This document shows, piece after piece, positions 16,330 to 24,930 of a stretch of 64,000 bases of DNA (its first letter is position 1; every line of letters starts with the position of its first letter). A program made the position numbers and the translations under genes. The notes below the pieces were generated by a model, which was given only the letters and a program-made list of their open reading frames with translations, was not told the origin of the DNA and made no database searches. This DNA comes from Phycisphaeraceae bacterium (GTDB taxonomy: Bacteria > Planctomycetota > Phycisphaerae > Phycisphaerales > UBA1924): assembly GCA_019454185.1 (NCBI GenBank), contig CP075368.1:3389649-3453648 (forward strand). The letters run 5' to 3'.

Positions 16330-18857
16330 GCACCTCCGACGACCCCACCAATTCCTTTCTTGCGACGCTCCGTGCCAAGGGCGTTCACGTCCGCCGCAGC
16401 GGCGACGGGTGGGTCGGCCAGTGTCCCGCCCACGACGATAACCGTCCCAGCCTGAGCATCGCCAAAGGGGACGACGGTCGCTGCCTCGTGCGTTGTCACG
16501 CTGGGTGTCGCCCTGAGGAAGTCGTGGCCGCTGTTGGGCTCTCGATGAAGGACCTCATGCCGCCCCGTGATGGGGAGGTGAGCCAACGACGGGCTTCCCC
16601 GAGGGCCGCTCAATCGCGAGGCGAGTCCGACCAACGCTCCTTCGCAACAGCCGACGAAGCCGTCGCCGCGTTGGAGAGAACCCTCGGCTCCGAACCTCGG
16701 CGATGGACATATCGTGCCATCGCGGGTGATCCGGTCTTTGAGGTCGCCCGTTGGGACCTTCCCAAAGGCGAGAAGGAGATCAGACCGGTTTCTCGTCGTG
16801 GCAAGCGGTGGGTCATCAAAGCCCATCCAGAGCCGAGGCCACTGCTACATCTCCCGGAACTCGCACGCCTGCCGGACGGTGCGTGGGTACTCGTGGTTGA
16901 GGGTGAAACGTGCGTGGACGCGGCAAGGTCGATCGGATTCGTCGCCACGACCAGCGCGGGCGGCAGCCAGGCGGCATCAAAGTCGGACTGGTCGGTCATG
17001 CGGGGCAAGGTCGTCGTCTTGCTCCCGGACAACGACGAAGCGGGCGAGGAGTACGCCGCCGATGTCGTCCGGCTGTGTCTCGCGGCGGGTGCCGCTGAAG
17101 TCCGCGTCGTACGTCTCGTCGAGCACTGGCCCGGGCTGCCGCCGCGTGGTGACATCGTGGACGTGCTCGCGATGGAGGGCAGCGACGCCGAGGTCGTGCT
17201 TGCGAAGATCGACTCTCTGGCCCAGACCGCCAAGCCGTTTGTGCTGGAGCCGTCCGTCGTGGGTGGATACGGCGACGGTCCTGTGTTCGACATCACCACA
17301 CTCTTCACCCCAGACCTCGCCGCCATTCGCGACTTCTTCGCTGACGTTTCCCGTTCCACACAAACGCCGCCGGAGATGGCGGCCCTTCTTGGAATGGCGA
17401 TCGCTTCGGCGTGCATCTGCAACGTCGCGTGCGTGCGCGGCCATGGAGATCACATTGAACCCGCACCGCTTTGGGCTCTCGCGCTCTCCGAACCAGGAAC
17501 TCGGAAGTCGGCCGTGCTCTCGGAACTGTTGCAGCCGATCTTGAAGTGGGAAGCCGACAAATGCCACGAAATGAGCCCCGTCATTGCCGCAGCGGCCCAG
17601 AAGCACCGGATCGCTGAACGACGCCTCCGAGCCCTCGAAGATCAGGCAGCGAAGTCTGACGATCCCCAAGAGCGAGCTCGGCTGGAGGGCGAGACGATTC
17701 GACTCGCGCAGGAGATGGGTGCGTCGCCCGTGCCGACCGTGCCTGTGCTGCTGGCAAGCGAGCCAACGCCAGAAGCGCTGGTCCGCCAGATGAAGGAGAA
17801 TGACGGCCGTGCCCTGCTCGCAAGCGCCGAGGGCGACGCTCTGGACATTGTGCAGGGCCGGTACTCGGGCGTGCGGAACTACGGCGCGATGCTGAAAGGT
17901 CACGCGGGCGACCCGATCCGGGCGCAGCGCGTCGGTCGCCCGTCTGACGTGATCGACCGCCCGGCGCTCGCGGTGGCCCTGTGTGTGCAGCGGGCAGCGG
18001 TGGAAGCGGTGTGGTGCGATCCCCAAGCCGAGGGGCGCGGTCTGCTCGCGCGCTTCGCGATCATCTCGCCGCCCGATCTCGTTGGCTCCCGAGATGTCCG
18101 ACCCGCCCCGATTCGACCGGCGGTCCGTGAGACGTGGCAAGCCGCGCTCTTGCGTCTGCTGTCGTTCATGCCCAGCGATCACCCCGACAACGGCCCAGTC
18201 ATCATCGGCCTGAGCCCAGAGGCCGACGCCCTCTATCACGCCTTCCAACTGCGCACCGAAGCCGCGCTCGGCTTTGGCGACCTTGCCGAGCGAAGGGCGT
18301 GGGGCGGCAAGGTGTGCGGACTCGTCCTCCGCATCGCCCTCACGCTCCACGCGCTGGCGACGTGGGGCAGATCCGGTACACCGGTCGACGCGCCGAGCAT
18401 CGACGCCGAGACGATGGCCGCCGCGATCGCGTGGGCCGACTATCTCGCTGCGTCGGAGCGTCACGCGCGACTGAGCATCACCGAGCCAGCCGAGCAGCGA
18501 GTCCTGCGTCGTCGCCTCGCGCTCATCCAACAACAGGGCGGTTCGGTCAGCATCCGCGACTGGCAGAGGACGCGGTCTCTTGATCGGGTGTCGGATGCCG
18601 AATCGGAACTGGAAGCCCTCGTGAAGGCCGGTCACGGGGACTGGTCCACTCCCGCACCTGGCCCGCGTGGGGGGCGTCCGTCGCGGCAGTTTGTTCTGCG
18701 GGCCCATGCGCCGACCCCTGACACAGCCCCGCCCACGGCGGCACCAATCGCCCCTCGCGGCCTGCGAAACGAGGTTTCGTCAGTTTCGTCAGTGTCAGAC
18801 GCGGACCGCCCGCCACCCGCGGCCAATCCCGCCGACCCACTCCCGGAGTCTCCTTGA
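16326..18857 (+). CDS. Primase-like Toprim/DUF3987 protein of integrative element
   Basis: 843 residues. The start is a TTG that overlaps the previous stop (TTGAGCACC...). Near residue 35 a zinc-ribbon reads CPAHDDNRPSLS, with C..HAGC 25 residues later, as in CHC2-type primases. Around 190-240 there is a Toprim-like part: LVVEGETCVDAARSIGFVAT and VVVLLPDNDEAGEEYA. From about 320 onward it resembles the DUF3987 family seen in phages and satellite elements (APLWALALSEPGTRKSAVLS looks like a degenerate Walker A). It likely makes primers for or unwinds the element. Ends about 45 bp before the integrase. Confidence 0.85.
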   Translation: MSTSDDPTNSFLATLRAKGVHVRRSGDGWVGQCPAHDDNRPSLSIAKGDDGRCLVRCHAGCRPEEVVAAVGLSMKDLMPPRDGEVSQRRASPRAAQSRGESDQRSFATADEAVAALERTLGSEPRRWTYRAIAGDPVFEVARWDLPKGEKEIRPVSRRGKRWVIKAHPEPRPLLHLPELARLPDGAWVLVVEGETCVDAARSIGFVATTSAGGSQAASKSDWSVMRGKVVVLLPDNDEAGEEYAADVVRLCLAAGAAEVRVVRLVEHWPGLPPRGDIVDVLAMEGSDAEVVLAKIDSLAQTAKPFVLEPSVVGGYGDGPVFDITTLFTPDLAAIRDFFADVSRSTQTPPEMAALLGMAIASACICNVACVRGHGDHIEPAPLWALALSEPGTRKSAVLSELLQPILKWEADKCHEMSPVIAAAAQKHRIAERRLRALEDQAAKSDDPQERARLEGETIRLAQEMGASPVPTVPVLLASEPTPEALVRQMKENDGRALLASAEGDALDIVQGRYSGVRNYGAMLKGHAGDPIRAQRVGRPSDVIDRPALAVALCVQRAAVEAVWCDPQAEGRGLLARFAIISPPDLVGSRDVRPAPIRPAVRETWQAALLRLLSFMPSDHPDNGPVIIGLSPEADALYHAFQLRTEAALGFGDLAERRAWGGKVCGLVLRIALTLHALATWGRSGTPVDAPSIDAETMAAAIAWADYLAASERHARLSITEPAEQRVLRRRLALIQQQGGSVSIRDWQRTRSLDRVSDAESELEALVKAGHGDWSTPAPGPRGGRPSRQFVLRAHAPTPDTAPPTAAPIAPRGLRNEVSSVSSVSDADRPPPAANPADPLPESP

Positions 18858-18902
18858 CCCTTCGGCATGCCGAGCCCTCACTGCGACACGGAGGTCCGCC
18901 CG

Positions 18903-20162
18903 ATGGCAAGCGTCACATCACGACCGAACGGCAGCCGGTTCATCACGTTCCGAGATGGCAATGGGGCCGCCCGCCACATCACGCTCGGGCAGGTCCCGAA
19001 GCGGTACGCCGACGCCGTCAAGGTCCGCGTCGAGGATCTCGCGGCCGCGGCGCTGCACGGTCACTCTCCCACGGACGAAACCTGCCGCTGGCTCTCGACC
19101 CTCGAAGAGCGTCTCTACTCCAAACTCGTCGCGGTCGGCCTCGTGCCGGACCGCCAGAACGCAACCATCGGCGGGTTGGTGAGCGCCTACATCTCCGAAC
19201 GAGAGGGTGAACTCAAGCCCGAGAGCATCCGCAAACTCCGGCAGACGGAGGTGAAGTTGCTGGAGTTCTTCGACAAAGACCGGCCCGCGCGGCAGATCGC
19301 CGTTGAGGAAGCCGTCGCGTGGCGCAGGTCGCTCAAGGACCTCGGGCTCTCCGAGGCGGCCATCAGAACCCACTCTGGCAACGTGAAGACCATGCTCGCC
19401 GAGGCCAAACGCCGCAAGGCGATCGACGCCAACCCGTTCGAGACGCTTCGGAGCGGCTCAACGCCGAGCAAGTACACCCGGTACGTCACGCCCGACGAGA
19501 TCGATCGGGTCATCGACGCCTGTCCGGACTCGGAGTGGCGGCTGGCCTTCGGACTGGCCCGATACGCCGGGTTGCGCGTTCCGAGCGAAACGCAGGGCCT
19601 CACGTGGGCCGACGTGGACTTCGAGCGCGGTCGCCTGACGGTTCACAGCCCGAAGACCGAGCGGTGGGAGGGGCACGGCCAGCGGGTGGTCCCGATCACC
19701 CCGAAGTTGATGGCGCTGCTGCAGGAGCGGTTCGACTCGATGCCCGAGGGCGAGCCGCGGCTGGTCACCATCGGTGGCAAGGGGGCGGTCATCCGGCGCG
19801 TTCGCCGCATCTGGGCGGCGGCCGGTGTCGAGCCATGGGCACGGCTCTGGCAGACGCTTCGGTCATCGTGCGAAAAGGAATGGGCGATGACTTACCCGCA
19901 GTTCGCCGTGAGCAAGTGGATCGGCCACAGCATCACCATTAGCGGCAAGCACTACGCTAACTCCGTTCCCGACGAACTGTTTGATAGGGCCGCGAGTGCG
20001 ACCCCGACGACCGCCGCACCATGCGCGCAGCGCCAGGCGCAGCGGAAGGCGTCGGAAACGGCAGGAAAGCAGCGGAAATCGGGAAACGCGCCAACTCGGC
20101 GCGCTGCGCAGAACGACGCGGATCTCCGCGAGATTCCGCGACTTTCCGCAAGTTGCCGCTGA
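18903..20162 (+). CDS. Tyrosine recombinase / integrase targeting the tmRNA gene
   Basis: 419 residues with a full layout: an N-terminal arm-binding part, a SAM-like core-binding domain (GGLVSAYISEREGELKPESI) and the catalytic domain. Catalytic residues: Arg about 225 (AGLRVPSET), Lys about 251 (SPKTERW), Arg about 320 in TLRSSCEKEW, WIGHS, and Tyr about 351 in KHYANS. The first His of HxxR is replaced by Gln (WQTLR), as is common in planctomycete integrases. The start ATG 18903 has GGAGG 8 bp upstream. The C-terminal 60 residues are low-complexity Ala/Arg. It stops 10 bp from the tmRNA tail, so it very likely recombines there. Confidence 0.9.
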   Translation: MASVTSRPNGSRFITFRDGNGAARHITLGQVPKRYADAVKVRVEDLAAAALHGHSPTDETCRWLSTLEERLYSKLVAVGLVPDRQNATIGGLVSAYISEREGELKPESIRKLRQTEVKLLEFFDKDRPARQIAVEEAVAWRRSLKDLGLSEAAIRTHSGNVKTMLAEAKRRKAIDANPFETLRSGSTPSKYTRYVTPDEIDRVIDACPDSEWRLAFGLARYAGLRVPSETQGLTWADVDFERGRLTVHSPKTERWEGHGQRVVPITPKLMALLQERFDSMPEGEPRLVTIGGKGAVIRRVRRIWAAAGVEPWARLWQTLRSSCEKEWAMTYPQFAVSKWIGHSITISGKHYANSVPDELFDRAASATPTTAAPCAQRQAQRKASETAGKQRKSGNAPTRRAAQNDADLREIPRLSASCR

Positions 20163-20172
20163 ATGAGAGAAT

Positions 20173-20517
20173 GGAGCCGGGGGGAATCGAACCCCCGTGC
20201 CGGGACAGTCAGATCGATGCCTCTACGCGTGTAGTCACTCTGTTATCTCGAACCGCGGGCGGCGAGTGAAAACCTCCCGCGGAACACAGCACCCGGCATA
20301 CATCTCGGCCTCACCCCCGCGTGCGGCAGGATTGGCCCAGCCCGATGTCTTCGTTCCGCACCCCATCGGGCGTCAGATACGGAACGTAGCCGCGATTAGG
20401 CGGCCAGAGCGTAGCTGTTGTTGGCAGCTGAAATTGTGCATGCTTTTTACGTGGCCGGCATGCTCCACGACGCGCCACATCGACCCTCGCATGTCCGGTC
20501 GATACCACTTCGGCCCC
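20173..20517 (-). ncRNA. ssrA: Transfer-messenger RNA (tmRNA)
   Basis: 345-nt one-piece tmRNA that rescues stalled ribosomes and tags the product. On the minus strand the 5' end GGGGCCG pairs with the 3' CGGCTCC over 7 bp with a G-U at the third pair, the alanine identity mark. The 3' T-arm GGGGGTTCGATTCCCCC is clear. The discriminator A is at 20173 and CCA is not encoded. The 5' end shows GGGGCCGAAGTGGTATCGAC, the usual tmRNA start. The messenger part encodes ANNSYALAA. The tail abuts the integrase gene, so the 3' end is likely regenerated by the inserted element. Confidence 0.95.
20396..20425 (-). other. tmRNA tag reading frame (ANNSYALAA, stop TAA)
   Basis: Inside the tmRNA the codons GCC AAC AAC AGC TAC GCT CTG GCC GCC TAA follow an AAUUUCAGCU stretch. 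They encode A-N-N-S-Y-A-L-A-A, ending in the ALAA degron recognised by ClpXP-type proteases. The resume codon is GCC. The charged Ala of tmRNA adds one more Ala in front, as in other bacteria. Confidence 0.92.
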
Positions 20518-20600
20518 GTGATGTCAGAGATCACACTATCCTACGCGCGTCCAACACCCCGCGGCCGCGTGCCGCAAAGATCACCACCGAGGCACAGACC

Positions 20601-21986
20601 ATGCCCATCGCCACCGACTCAACACACCCGCGCCGCACCCCCAGCCAGCTCCTCACTCTCCTCCTTCTCTGCGTCAGTTCGCTTGGCGTCTGCGCGCTCG
20701 GCGCGTGCCAGAAGCACCGCCTCATCGACGCCCCCTACGTCATGCGCAGTGACGCCGGGCGTCAGCACTTCCAGGACGTGCCCGAGCACCTCCGCACCTC
20801 GGACATCCCCGTGCTCTATGTCACGAACAGGGCCGTCGATCGACATACGCCCGAAGGCCCCCGCTTCGGCTACGGCAGATCCAAGGAGCTTGCATACGGC
20901 ATCGCCCGCGTCGCACTCTCCCCCGAGCCGACCTGGGACAAGCTCGTCAACGACAGCGTCACCGTCCCGCGCGACCACCACTACCACATCCGCGTCGCGT
21001 CCGTCGAGCCGGTCGGCGTCGTCAAGCCGGTGATGGACTACATGGTCGTTGAGGATGGGCGAATCCAACTCGCCAGAGATGCCATCGTGCCCATCACCGC
21101 CGCCAAGGACGAGTTCGATCGGCTCTTCGACACCTGGCTCGGTCCCGGCGGCAGCGGCCCCGCATACATCTACGTCCACGGTTACAACAACACGTTCGAC
21201 GACTCGGTCTTCCGCGTCGCCGAGTCCTGGCACTTTGCCGCCCGACCCGGTCTGCCCATCTGCTTCTCGTGGCCGGCCGGCTCCGGCGGCTTGAAGGGAT
21301 ACGCCTACGACCGCGAGTCCGGTGAATACTCCGTCGTCCCGCTCAAGTCGCTGATCTGGATGCTCGTCGCCTCGCCCCGCGTTACCGAGATCCACATCAT
21401 CTCGCACTCACGCGGCACCGACGTCGCCTCCACCGCACTCCGCGAGATCCAGTACGAGATGCGAGGCCTCTACGGACGATCCCTCTTCGCACCCGTGGCC
21501 GGACGCGAGTTTATCAACGAGATCCACCAGAACACAGAGATTTACCGCGCGCTCAGACTCCGCACCCTCGTTCTCGCCGCCCCCGACATGGACCTGGACG
21601 TCTTCATCCAGCGTTTCTTCAACGAGGGCCTGATCCACGTCGCCGACCGCATCGCGATCTACACCTCGCGCGAGGACGTCGCACTCAGCGTGTCCAACTG
21701 GCTCTTCAGGGGCCGCAGCCGCCTCGGCGACCTGAAAGTCGAAAAACTCGACCCCAAGGGGCTTGCACTCATCGATCAGATCACCACCCTCCAGCTCATC
21801 AACTGCGACGTCAAAGGGACAACCTCCCACGGCTATATCTTCCAGCACCCCGCCGCCTTCTCCGACCTCATCCTTCTCTTGCGAGACAATCAGGATCCCG
21901 GACCCGGCACCGTGCGCCCTCTCTACCGGAAGACGGCCGGAATCTGGCAACTCGACAACGACTACCTCAAGCCCCGGTCGCCCTGA
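20601..21986 (+). CDS. Alpha/beta-hydrolase lipoprotein (DUF900-like)
   Basis: 461 residues from ATG 20601. The signal peptide LLTLLLLCVSSLGVCALGAC ends in a lipobox Cys. The hydrolase fold starts at IPVLYVTNRAVDRHTPEGPR, then PAYIYVHGYNNTFDDSVFRV (the oxyanion-strand HGY), FSWPAGSG, and the nucleophile elbow SHSRGTDVAS (S-H-S-R-G). VLAAPDMDLDVF is near the acid-residue strand. These match the DUF900 family of secreted esterase/lipase-like proteins; the substrate is unknown. Starts about 80 bp from the 5' end of the tmRNA, divergently. Ends convergent with the SRPBCC gene, with a shared hairpin over both stops. Confidence 0.85.
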   Translation: MPIATDSTHPRRTPSQLLTLLLLCVSSLGVCALGACQKHRLIDAPYVMRSDAGRQHFQDVPEHLRTSDIPVLYVTNRAVDRHTPEGPRFGYGRSKELAYGIARVALSPEPTWDKLVNDSVTVPRDHHYHIRVASVEPVGVVKPVMDYMVVEDGRIQLARDAIVPITAAKDEFDRLFDTWLGPGGSGPAYIYVHGYNNTFDDSVFRVAESWHFAARPGLPICFSWPAGSGGLKGYAYDRESGEYSVVPLKSLIWMLVASPRVTEIHIISHSRGTDVASTALREIQYEMRGLYGRSLFAPVAGREFINEIHQNTEIYRALRLRTLVLAAPDMDLDVFIQRFFNEGLIHVADRIAIYTSREDVALSVSNWLFRGRSRLGDLKVEKLDPKGLALIDQITTLQLINCDVKGTTSHGYIFQHPAAFSDLILLLRDNQDPGPGTVRPLYRKTAGIWQLDNDYLKPRSP

Positions 21987-22010
21987 TCCCCGCCCGGCGC
22001 GCCGATCAGG
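21982..22010. terminator. Bidirectional hairpin between convergent genes
   Basis: CCTGATC (21982-21988) and GATCAGG (22004-22010) form a 7-bp stem around a GC-rich 15-nt loop. The stem contains the stop codons of both convergent genes (TGA 21984-21986, and the minus-strand stop at 22006-22008). There is no T-run, so its strength as a terminator is uncertain. Confidence 0.4.
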
Positions 22011-22458
22011 CCTGTGCCTCGCATGCGCGTTTCAGGTTCGCAAGGTCCGATGCGATGCACTTCATCAGCGTCTTCTTCATCATCGGCGCCATCAGCATCC
22101 CAGCGAGCTTTGCGATGAACGTCGTCGGCACACCCTCGAACGCGAAGGTCACGATCGTCTGGTCTGGTCCCTCTGGCTTGAAGTCAAACGTCGTGTAGTA
22201 GTCTGTGCCGCAGTTGTGGGCCGTGACCGCGTAGAACTCGGGCGCGCGGAAGTCCGCGATCTCGAGCAGCTCGGTGTGCTCCTTGCCGAACATGATGCGT
22301 GTCTCGCGCCAGCGCGTGCCCTTGCCGATCGGCCCATCACCGAGCACATCGACGCGTGTGATCTCCGGGATCCGCGACGGAGCGTTGCGGATGTCCGAGC
22401 AGACCTCAAAGACCCGCTCACGCGGGGCGTTGATCGTGATCGAGTCCGAGACCATCAT
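22006..22458 (-). CDS. SRPBCC (START-like) family protein
   Basis: 150 residues, single-domain ligand-binding fold. It starts with SDSITINAPRERVFEVCSDI, the classic first strand and helix, later GKGTRWRETRIMFGKEHTE and TFDFKPEGPDQTIVTFAFEG, and ends in the long C-terminal helix KCIASDLANLKRACE. I chose ATG 22458, which has GGAG about 8 bp upstream. A GTG at 22488 would add 10 residues and overlap the upstream lipoprotein stop as GTGA, so it is a real alternative. A lipid or hydrophobic ligand is likely; no specific role. Minus-strand pair with the following lipoprotein gene. Confidence 0.85.
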   Translation of the reverse strand: MMVSDSITINAPRERVFEVCSDIRNAPSRIPEITRVDVLGDGPIGKGTRWRETRIMFGKEHTELLEIADFRAPEFYAVTAHNCGTDYYTTFDFKPEGPDQTIVTFAFEGVPTTFIAKLAGMLMAPMMKKTLMKCIASDLANLKRACEAQA

Positions 22459-22484
22459 GTCGTCGCTCCAATAAAAGCCGCGAG

Positions 22485-23207
22485 TCACTTGCCTGATGCA
22501 AGGCGTTTGCGGATATCCTCGGCCAACCGTGCCGCGAGCAGGTCGTCGCGCTCCCGCGACACCGAGTACGACGGCTGCATGCCGCGCTTTGTCAGGTCGG
22601 GATCCTGAAATGTCGATGAGTGCCGGATCGACGTGGTCTCGATGCGTCGACCCGGCCTGTAGATGCGATCGACAACAACATCGACACGCAAGAGCATCGC
22701 GCCCGGCTCATTGCGAAGATCGTCGTCGAGCGATGCGAGCAGCGAGCCATCCGCCAGCAGCCCATCGGGCGGCGGTGGCTCCGCGTACACCTCCGACGCA
22801 TCGTCGGACGAGGGGACAGAGTCCTGCATCGCCTGCGTCTGGCCGTCGTCCGGGCGTGCGAACACGATCCGCACCCTCCGTCCCTCCTGATTCCCGAGTT
22901 CGCGCACTTCCTGCTCGGCCGTCGACTGCACCGGATCAAACGGGTTCATCAGCCCGAGACTGAAACGCGGGCCCGCCGTGATGACGCCGGAACGGGCGTC
23001 CACGCGATCCAGCGTGAAGTCATATCGGCGGAGTGTCTCTCGTGCGGCATCGAACGCCGCCTCGTACTGACCCGGGGCGACCGAGACCGATCGCGACTCG
23101 GGATCAACCTTGTTCGACGCGCATCCCCCCAGGAGTGAGATCGCGCCGGCACATATCGCCGCAACCGCGCCGATACGCGAGAGGATGCACAAAGTGCCTT
23201 CAGCCAT
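22485..23207 (-). CDS. Lipoprotein of unknown function
   Basis: 240 residues, signal peptide with lipobox SLLGGC. The body holds QYEAAFDAARETLRRYDFTL and SGVITAGPRFSLGLMNPFDP, a mixed alpha/beta pattern often seen in planctomycete lipoproteins that carry an FxxA..L...gF. A Pro/Asp-rich linker (about 135-150) precedes a strand-rich end with RVDVVVDRIYRPGRRIETTS and the final helix DLLAARLAEDIRKRLA. The start is ATG 23207 (a GTG lies two codons upstream). Its stop is adjacent to or overlaps the SRPBCC start, so the two are co-expressed. No recognised domain. Confidence 0.75.
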   Translation of the reverse strand: MAEGTLCILSRIGAVAAICAGAISLLGGCASNKVDPESRSVSVAPGQYEAAFDAARETLRRYDFTLDRVDARSGVITAGPRFSLGLMNPFDPVQSTAEQEVRELGNQEGRRVRIVFARPDDGQTQAMQDSVPSSDDASEVYAEPPPPDGLLADGSLLASLDDDLRNEPGAMLLRVDVVVDRIYRPGRRIETTSIRHSSTFQDPDLTKRGMQPSYSVSRERDDLLAARLAEDIRKRLASGK

Positions 23208-23298
23208 GCCCACACTCTATCTCAGCCGAAGCCCTCGGGTTTGCCCGGCACGCACGCACCAACAACGCGTGCCGAGCGTGCGGCGGTTGGCTGTGTTG

Positions 23299-23347
23299 GT
23301 GGGGAGAGTGGGGGGGGTGGTGGGGGAGTGGTGGGGGGTGGGGGGGA
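23299..23347 (+). repeat. G-rich low-complexity tract
   Basis: About 50 bp of plus-strand G-runs (4-8 G each) separated by T, A or TGGT, able to form stacked G-quadruplexes. It lies 8 bp beyond the stop of the minus-strand propeller gene, in the short space before the lipoprotein start, so the minus-strand transcript is C-rich there. It could act as a replication or transcription pause. Similar G/C tracts recur in queE and mqnA. Confidence 0.6.
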
Positions 23348-23354
23348 TTCGATC

Positions 23355-24785
23355 TCAGCAGCCGCTGCCGAAGTCATCGAAGAAATCGAGGAAGTCGAGG
23401 ATGTCCACCTGCGTGTCGCCGTTGTAATCCGCGCTGACGCCGCTCGAGCCCGCGCACGGCGCGGGTGAGCCATCGCAGGTGCCGAAGGAATCGAGGAAAT
23501 CAAGGAAGTCGAGGATGTCGGTCTCGCCGTCCTCGTTGACGTCCGAGGGGCAGGAGGTTCGGTAGGCGCGCATGTTCGTGCCGGTTCCGGCGACGATCAG
23601 CGTGCCGCGCTCGCCGAAGGAGGGTCCGCCGATGTTGATCGACGCGAAGGGCACGGACCAGAGCAGGTCGAGGTTCTCGTCGTAGCAGTAGACGCGCCCG
23701 TTCGTGAACGCGCCGTTCGAGACGTAGAGATTGCCGCGCTGGTCAACCGCCATCCGCACGGTGGTGTTGCTCCCGTCGTTGACGATCGGCGATTCCGCCT
23801 GTGCGATGAGCGCACCGGACTCCGAGTCGCGACGCGTCACGAGCAGGCCGGGATCGATCATGTACACGGAACCGTCGCTCGGGTTCGCGGCATACTCCGA
23901 GAAGGTCGTCCACTGCGCGGGAACAGACCACTTCTGCACGAGCGACGCGCCCGTGTCCTCAAAGGCATAGAAGAAATCCACGGCGGCATTGTTCTGCGTC
24001 CGTGAGAGATAGATGGTGCCGTCGGACCCGATGAAGGGCGTGTTCTGGAGCGTGAAGCCGGGCATCACGCTCGACTGGTACAGCAGCGTGCCCGTCGCCA
24101 GGTCGAACTTCTTGATCGCGTGCCCCCCGACCACGGCATCCGCGACGTACAACGCGCCGTTGTGGATCGCGCCGCCGCACGACGAAGAGACCGAGCAGAC
24201 TCGATTCACACGCCAGACGGTCGCGCCCGTCATGTGGTCGATGCGGGTGGCGCGGTTGAAATCGGCGATGACCGGGTCGCCGTTGTCCGCGAAGACAACG
24301 CCGTCATACGGCCCCGAGTTCACCGTGTCCTGAGACTGCCAGAGTTCCGCGCCCGTCGCGGCGTCGAGGCAGAAGACCTTCGCGTTCACGCTCGCCCCGT
24401 TCCCGGCGCGCGAGGCGTACAGACGCCCGTTCTTCACACCCGCGACCCATGTCGTCCACTGTCCCGTCAGGAAGGGGATGTCCTTCCGCCAGCGTTGCGC
24501 GCCGGTCCCGACGTCAAGGGCGAAGATCGGCGAGAGATTCGAGGAGGGCTCAGGGGGGAATCCGGTCTGACGGACCGCGTACACGGTCGAACCATCTGAA
24601 ACGGGCTGCCACGCGATGATCGAGCTCGGCGCTGTGGTCCAGATCGTCGTTGCGCTGTCGGGACCGCGCTGGTTCGTGAAGCCGTTCCGTCCTGAGTTGC
24701 CGCCGGCATTCGTCCAGTCCTGTGCCGCGACGGCTCCGGACACAGAGGCAGCGATGGCAAGAGCAAACGCGCGAGAGTGAGACAT
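23355..24785 (-). CDS. PQQ-like beta-propeller protein with GC-type dockerin end
   Basis: 476 residues with a signal peptide (FALAIAASVSGAVAAQ). The body has repeats of a PQQ/WD-type propeller: IFALDVGTGAQRWRKDIPFL, VFCLDAATGAELWQS and KKFDLATGTLLYQS. The C-terminus has two Asp-rich type I dockerin-like loops, DVNEDGETDILDFLDFLDSF and DYNGDTQVDILDFLDFFDDF, and ends in Gly-Ser-Gly-Cys. ATG 24785 has GGAGGT 8 bp upstream, far better than the upstream in-frame start. Secreted; likely held to the cell envelope through its C-terminal module, with Ca2+ in the loops (inference). No cohesin partner is visible. Confidence 0.88.
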   Translation of the reverse strand: MSHSRAFALAIAASVSGAVAAQDWTNAGGNSGRNGFTNQRGPDSATTIWTTAPSSIIAWQPVSDGSTVYAVRQTGFPPEPSSNLSPIFALDVGTGAQRWRKDIPFLTGQWTTWVAGVKNGRLYASRAGNGASVNAKVFCLDAATGAELWQSQDTVNSGPYDGVVFADNGDPVIADFNRATRIDHMTGATVWRVNRVCSVSSSCGGAIHNGALYVADAVVGGHAIKKFDLATGTLLYQSSVMPGFTLQNTPFIGSDGTIYLSRTQNNAAVDFFYAFEDTGASLVQKWSVPAQWTTFSEYAANPSDGSVYMIDPGLLVTRRDSESGALIAQAESPIVNDGSNTTVRMAVDQRGNLYVSNGAFTNGRVYCYDENLDLLWSVPFASINIGGPSFGERGTLIVAGTGTNMRAYRTSCPSDVNEDGETDILDFLDFLDSFGTCDGSPAPCAGSSGVSADYNGDTQVDILDFLDFFDDFGSGC

Positions 24786-24930
24786 GCAAAGGACCTCCAG
24801 AAGCCACCAACGTACCACGAATCGGCCGTCGTACTCAACACGATCTTCGTTCAGATGGGAAGAATCGTCACTGCCCGTGCCCGTCCGCCGTTGCCCATGT
24901 TCACACGTCGCGCCGAACGCGGGAGCGGAA

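Larger units (their letters stand above)
13674..20173 (+). mobile_element. Integrative element module adjacent to the tmRNA 3' end (left end not located)
   Basis: Genes 13750-20162 are co-oriented and mostly overlapping: an unknown 575-aa protein, three small HTH/excisionase-like proteins, a primase/DUF3987 protein and a tyrosine recombinase. The recombinase stop is 10 bp from the 3' end of the tmRNA gene, a classic integrase target. The right boundary is therefore about 20173. No copy of the tmRNA tail was found to the left, so the left limit given here is arbitrary. The restriction operon, the first recombinase and the metal efflux genes may be part of the same or a nested island. Confidence 0.6.

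Noticed and set aside
1..20172. Left copy (attL) of the tmRNA tail
   Set aside because: I looked for GGGGGTTCGATTCCCCC-like and GGAGCCGGGGGG-like sequence in the left part of the window and found none.
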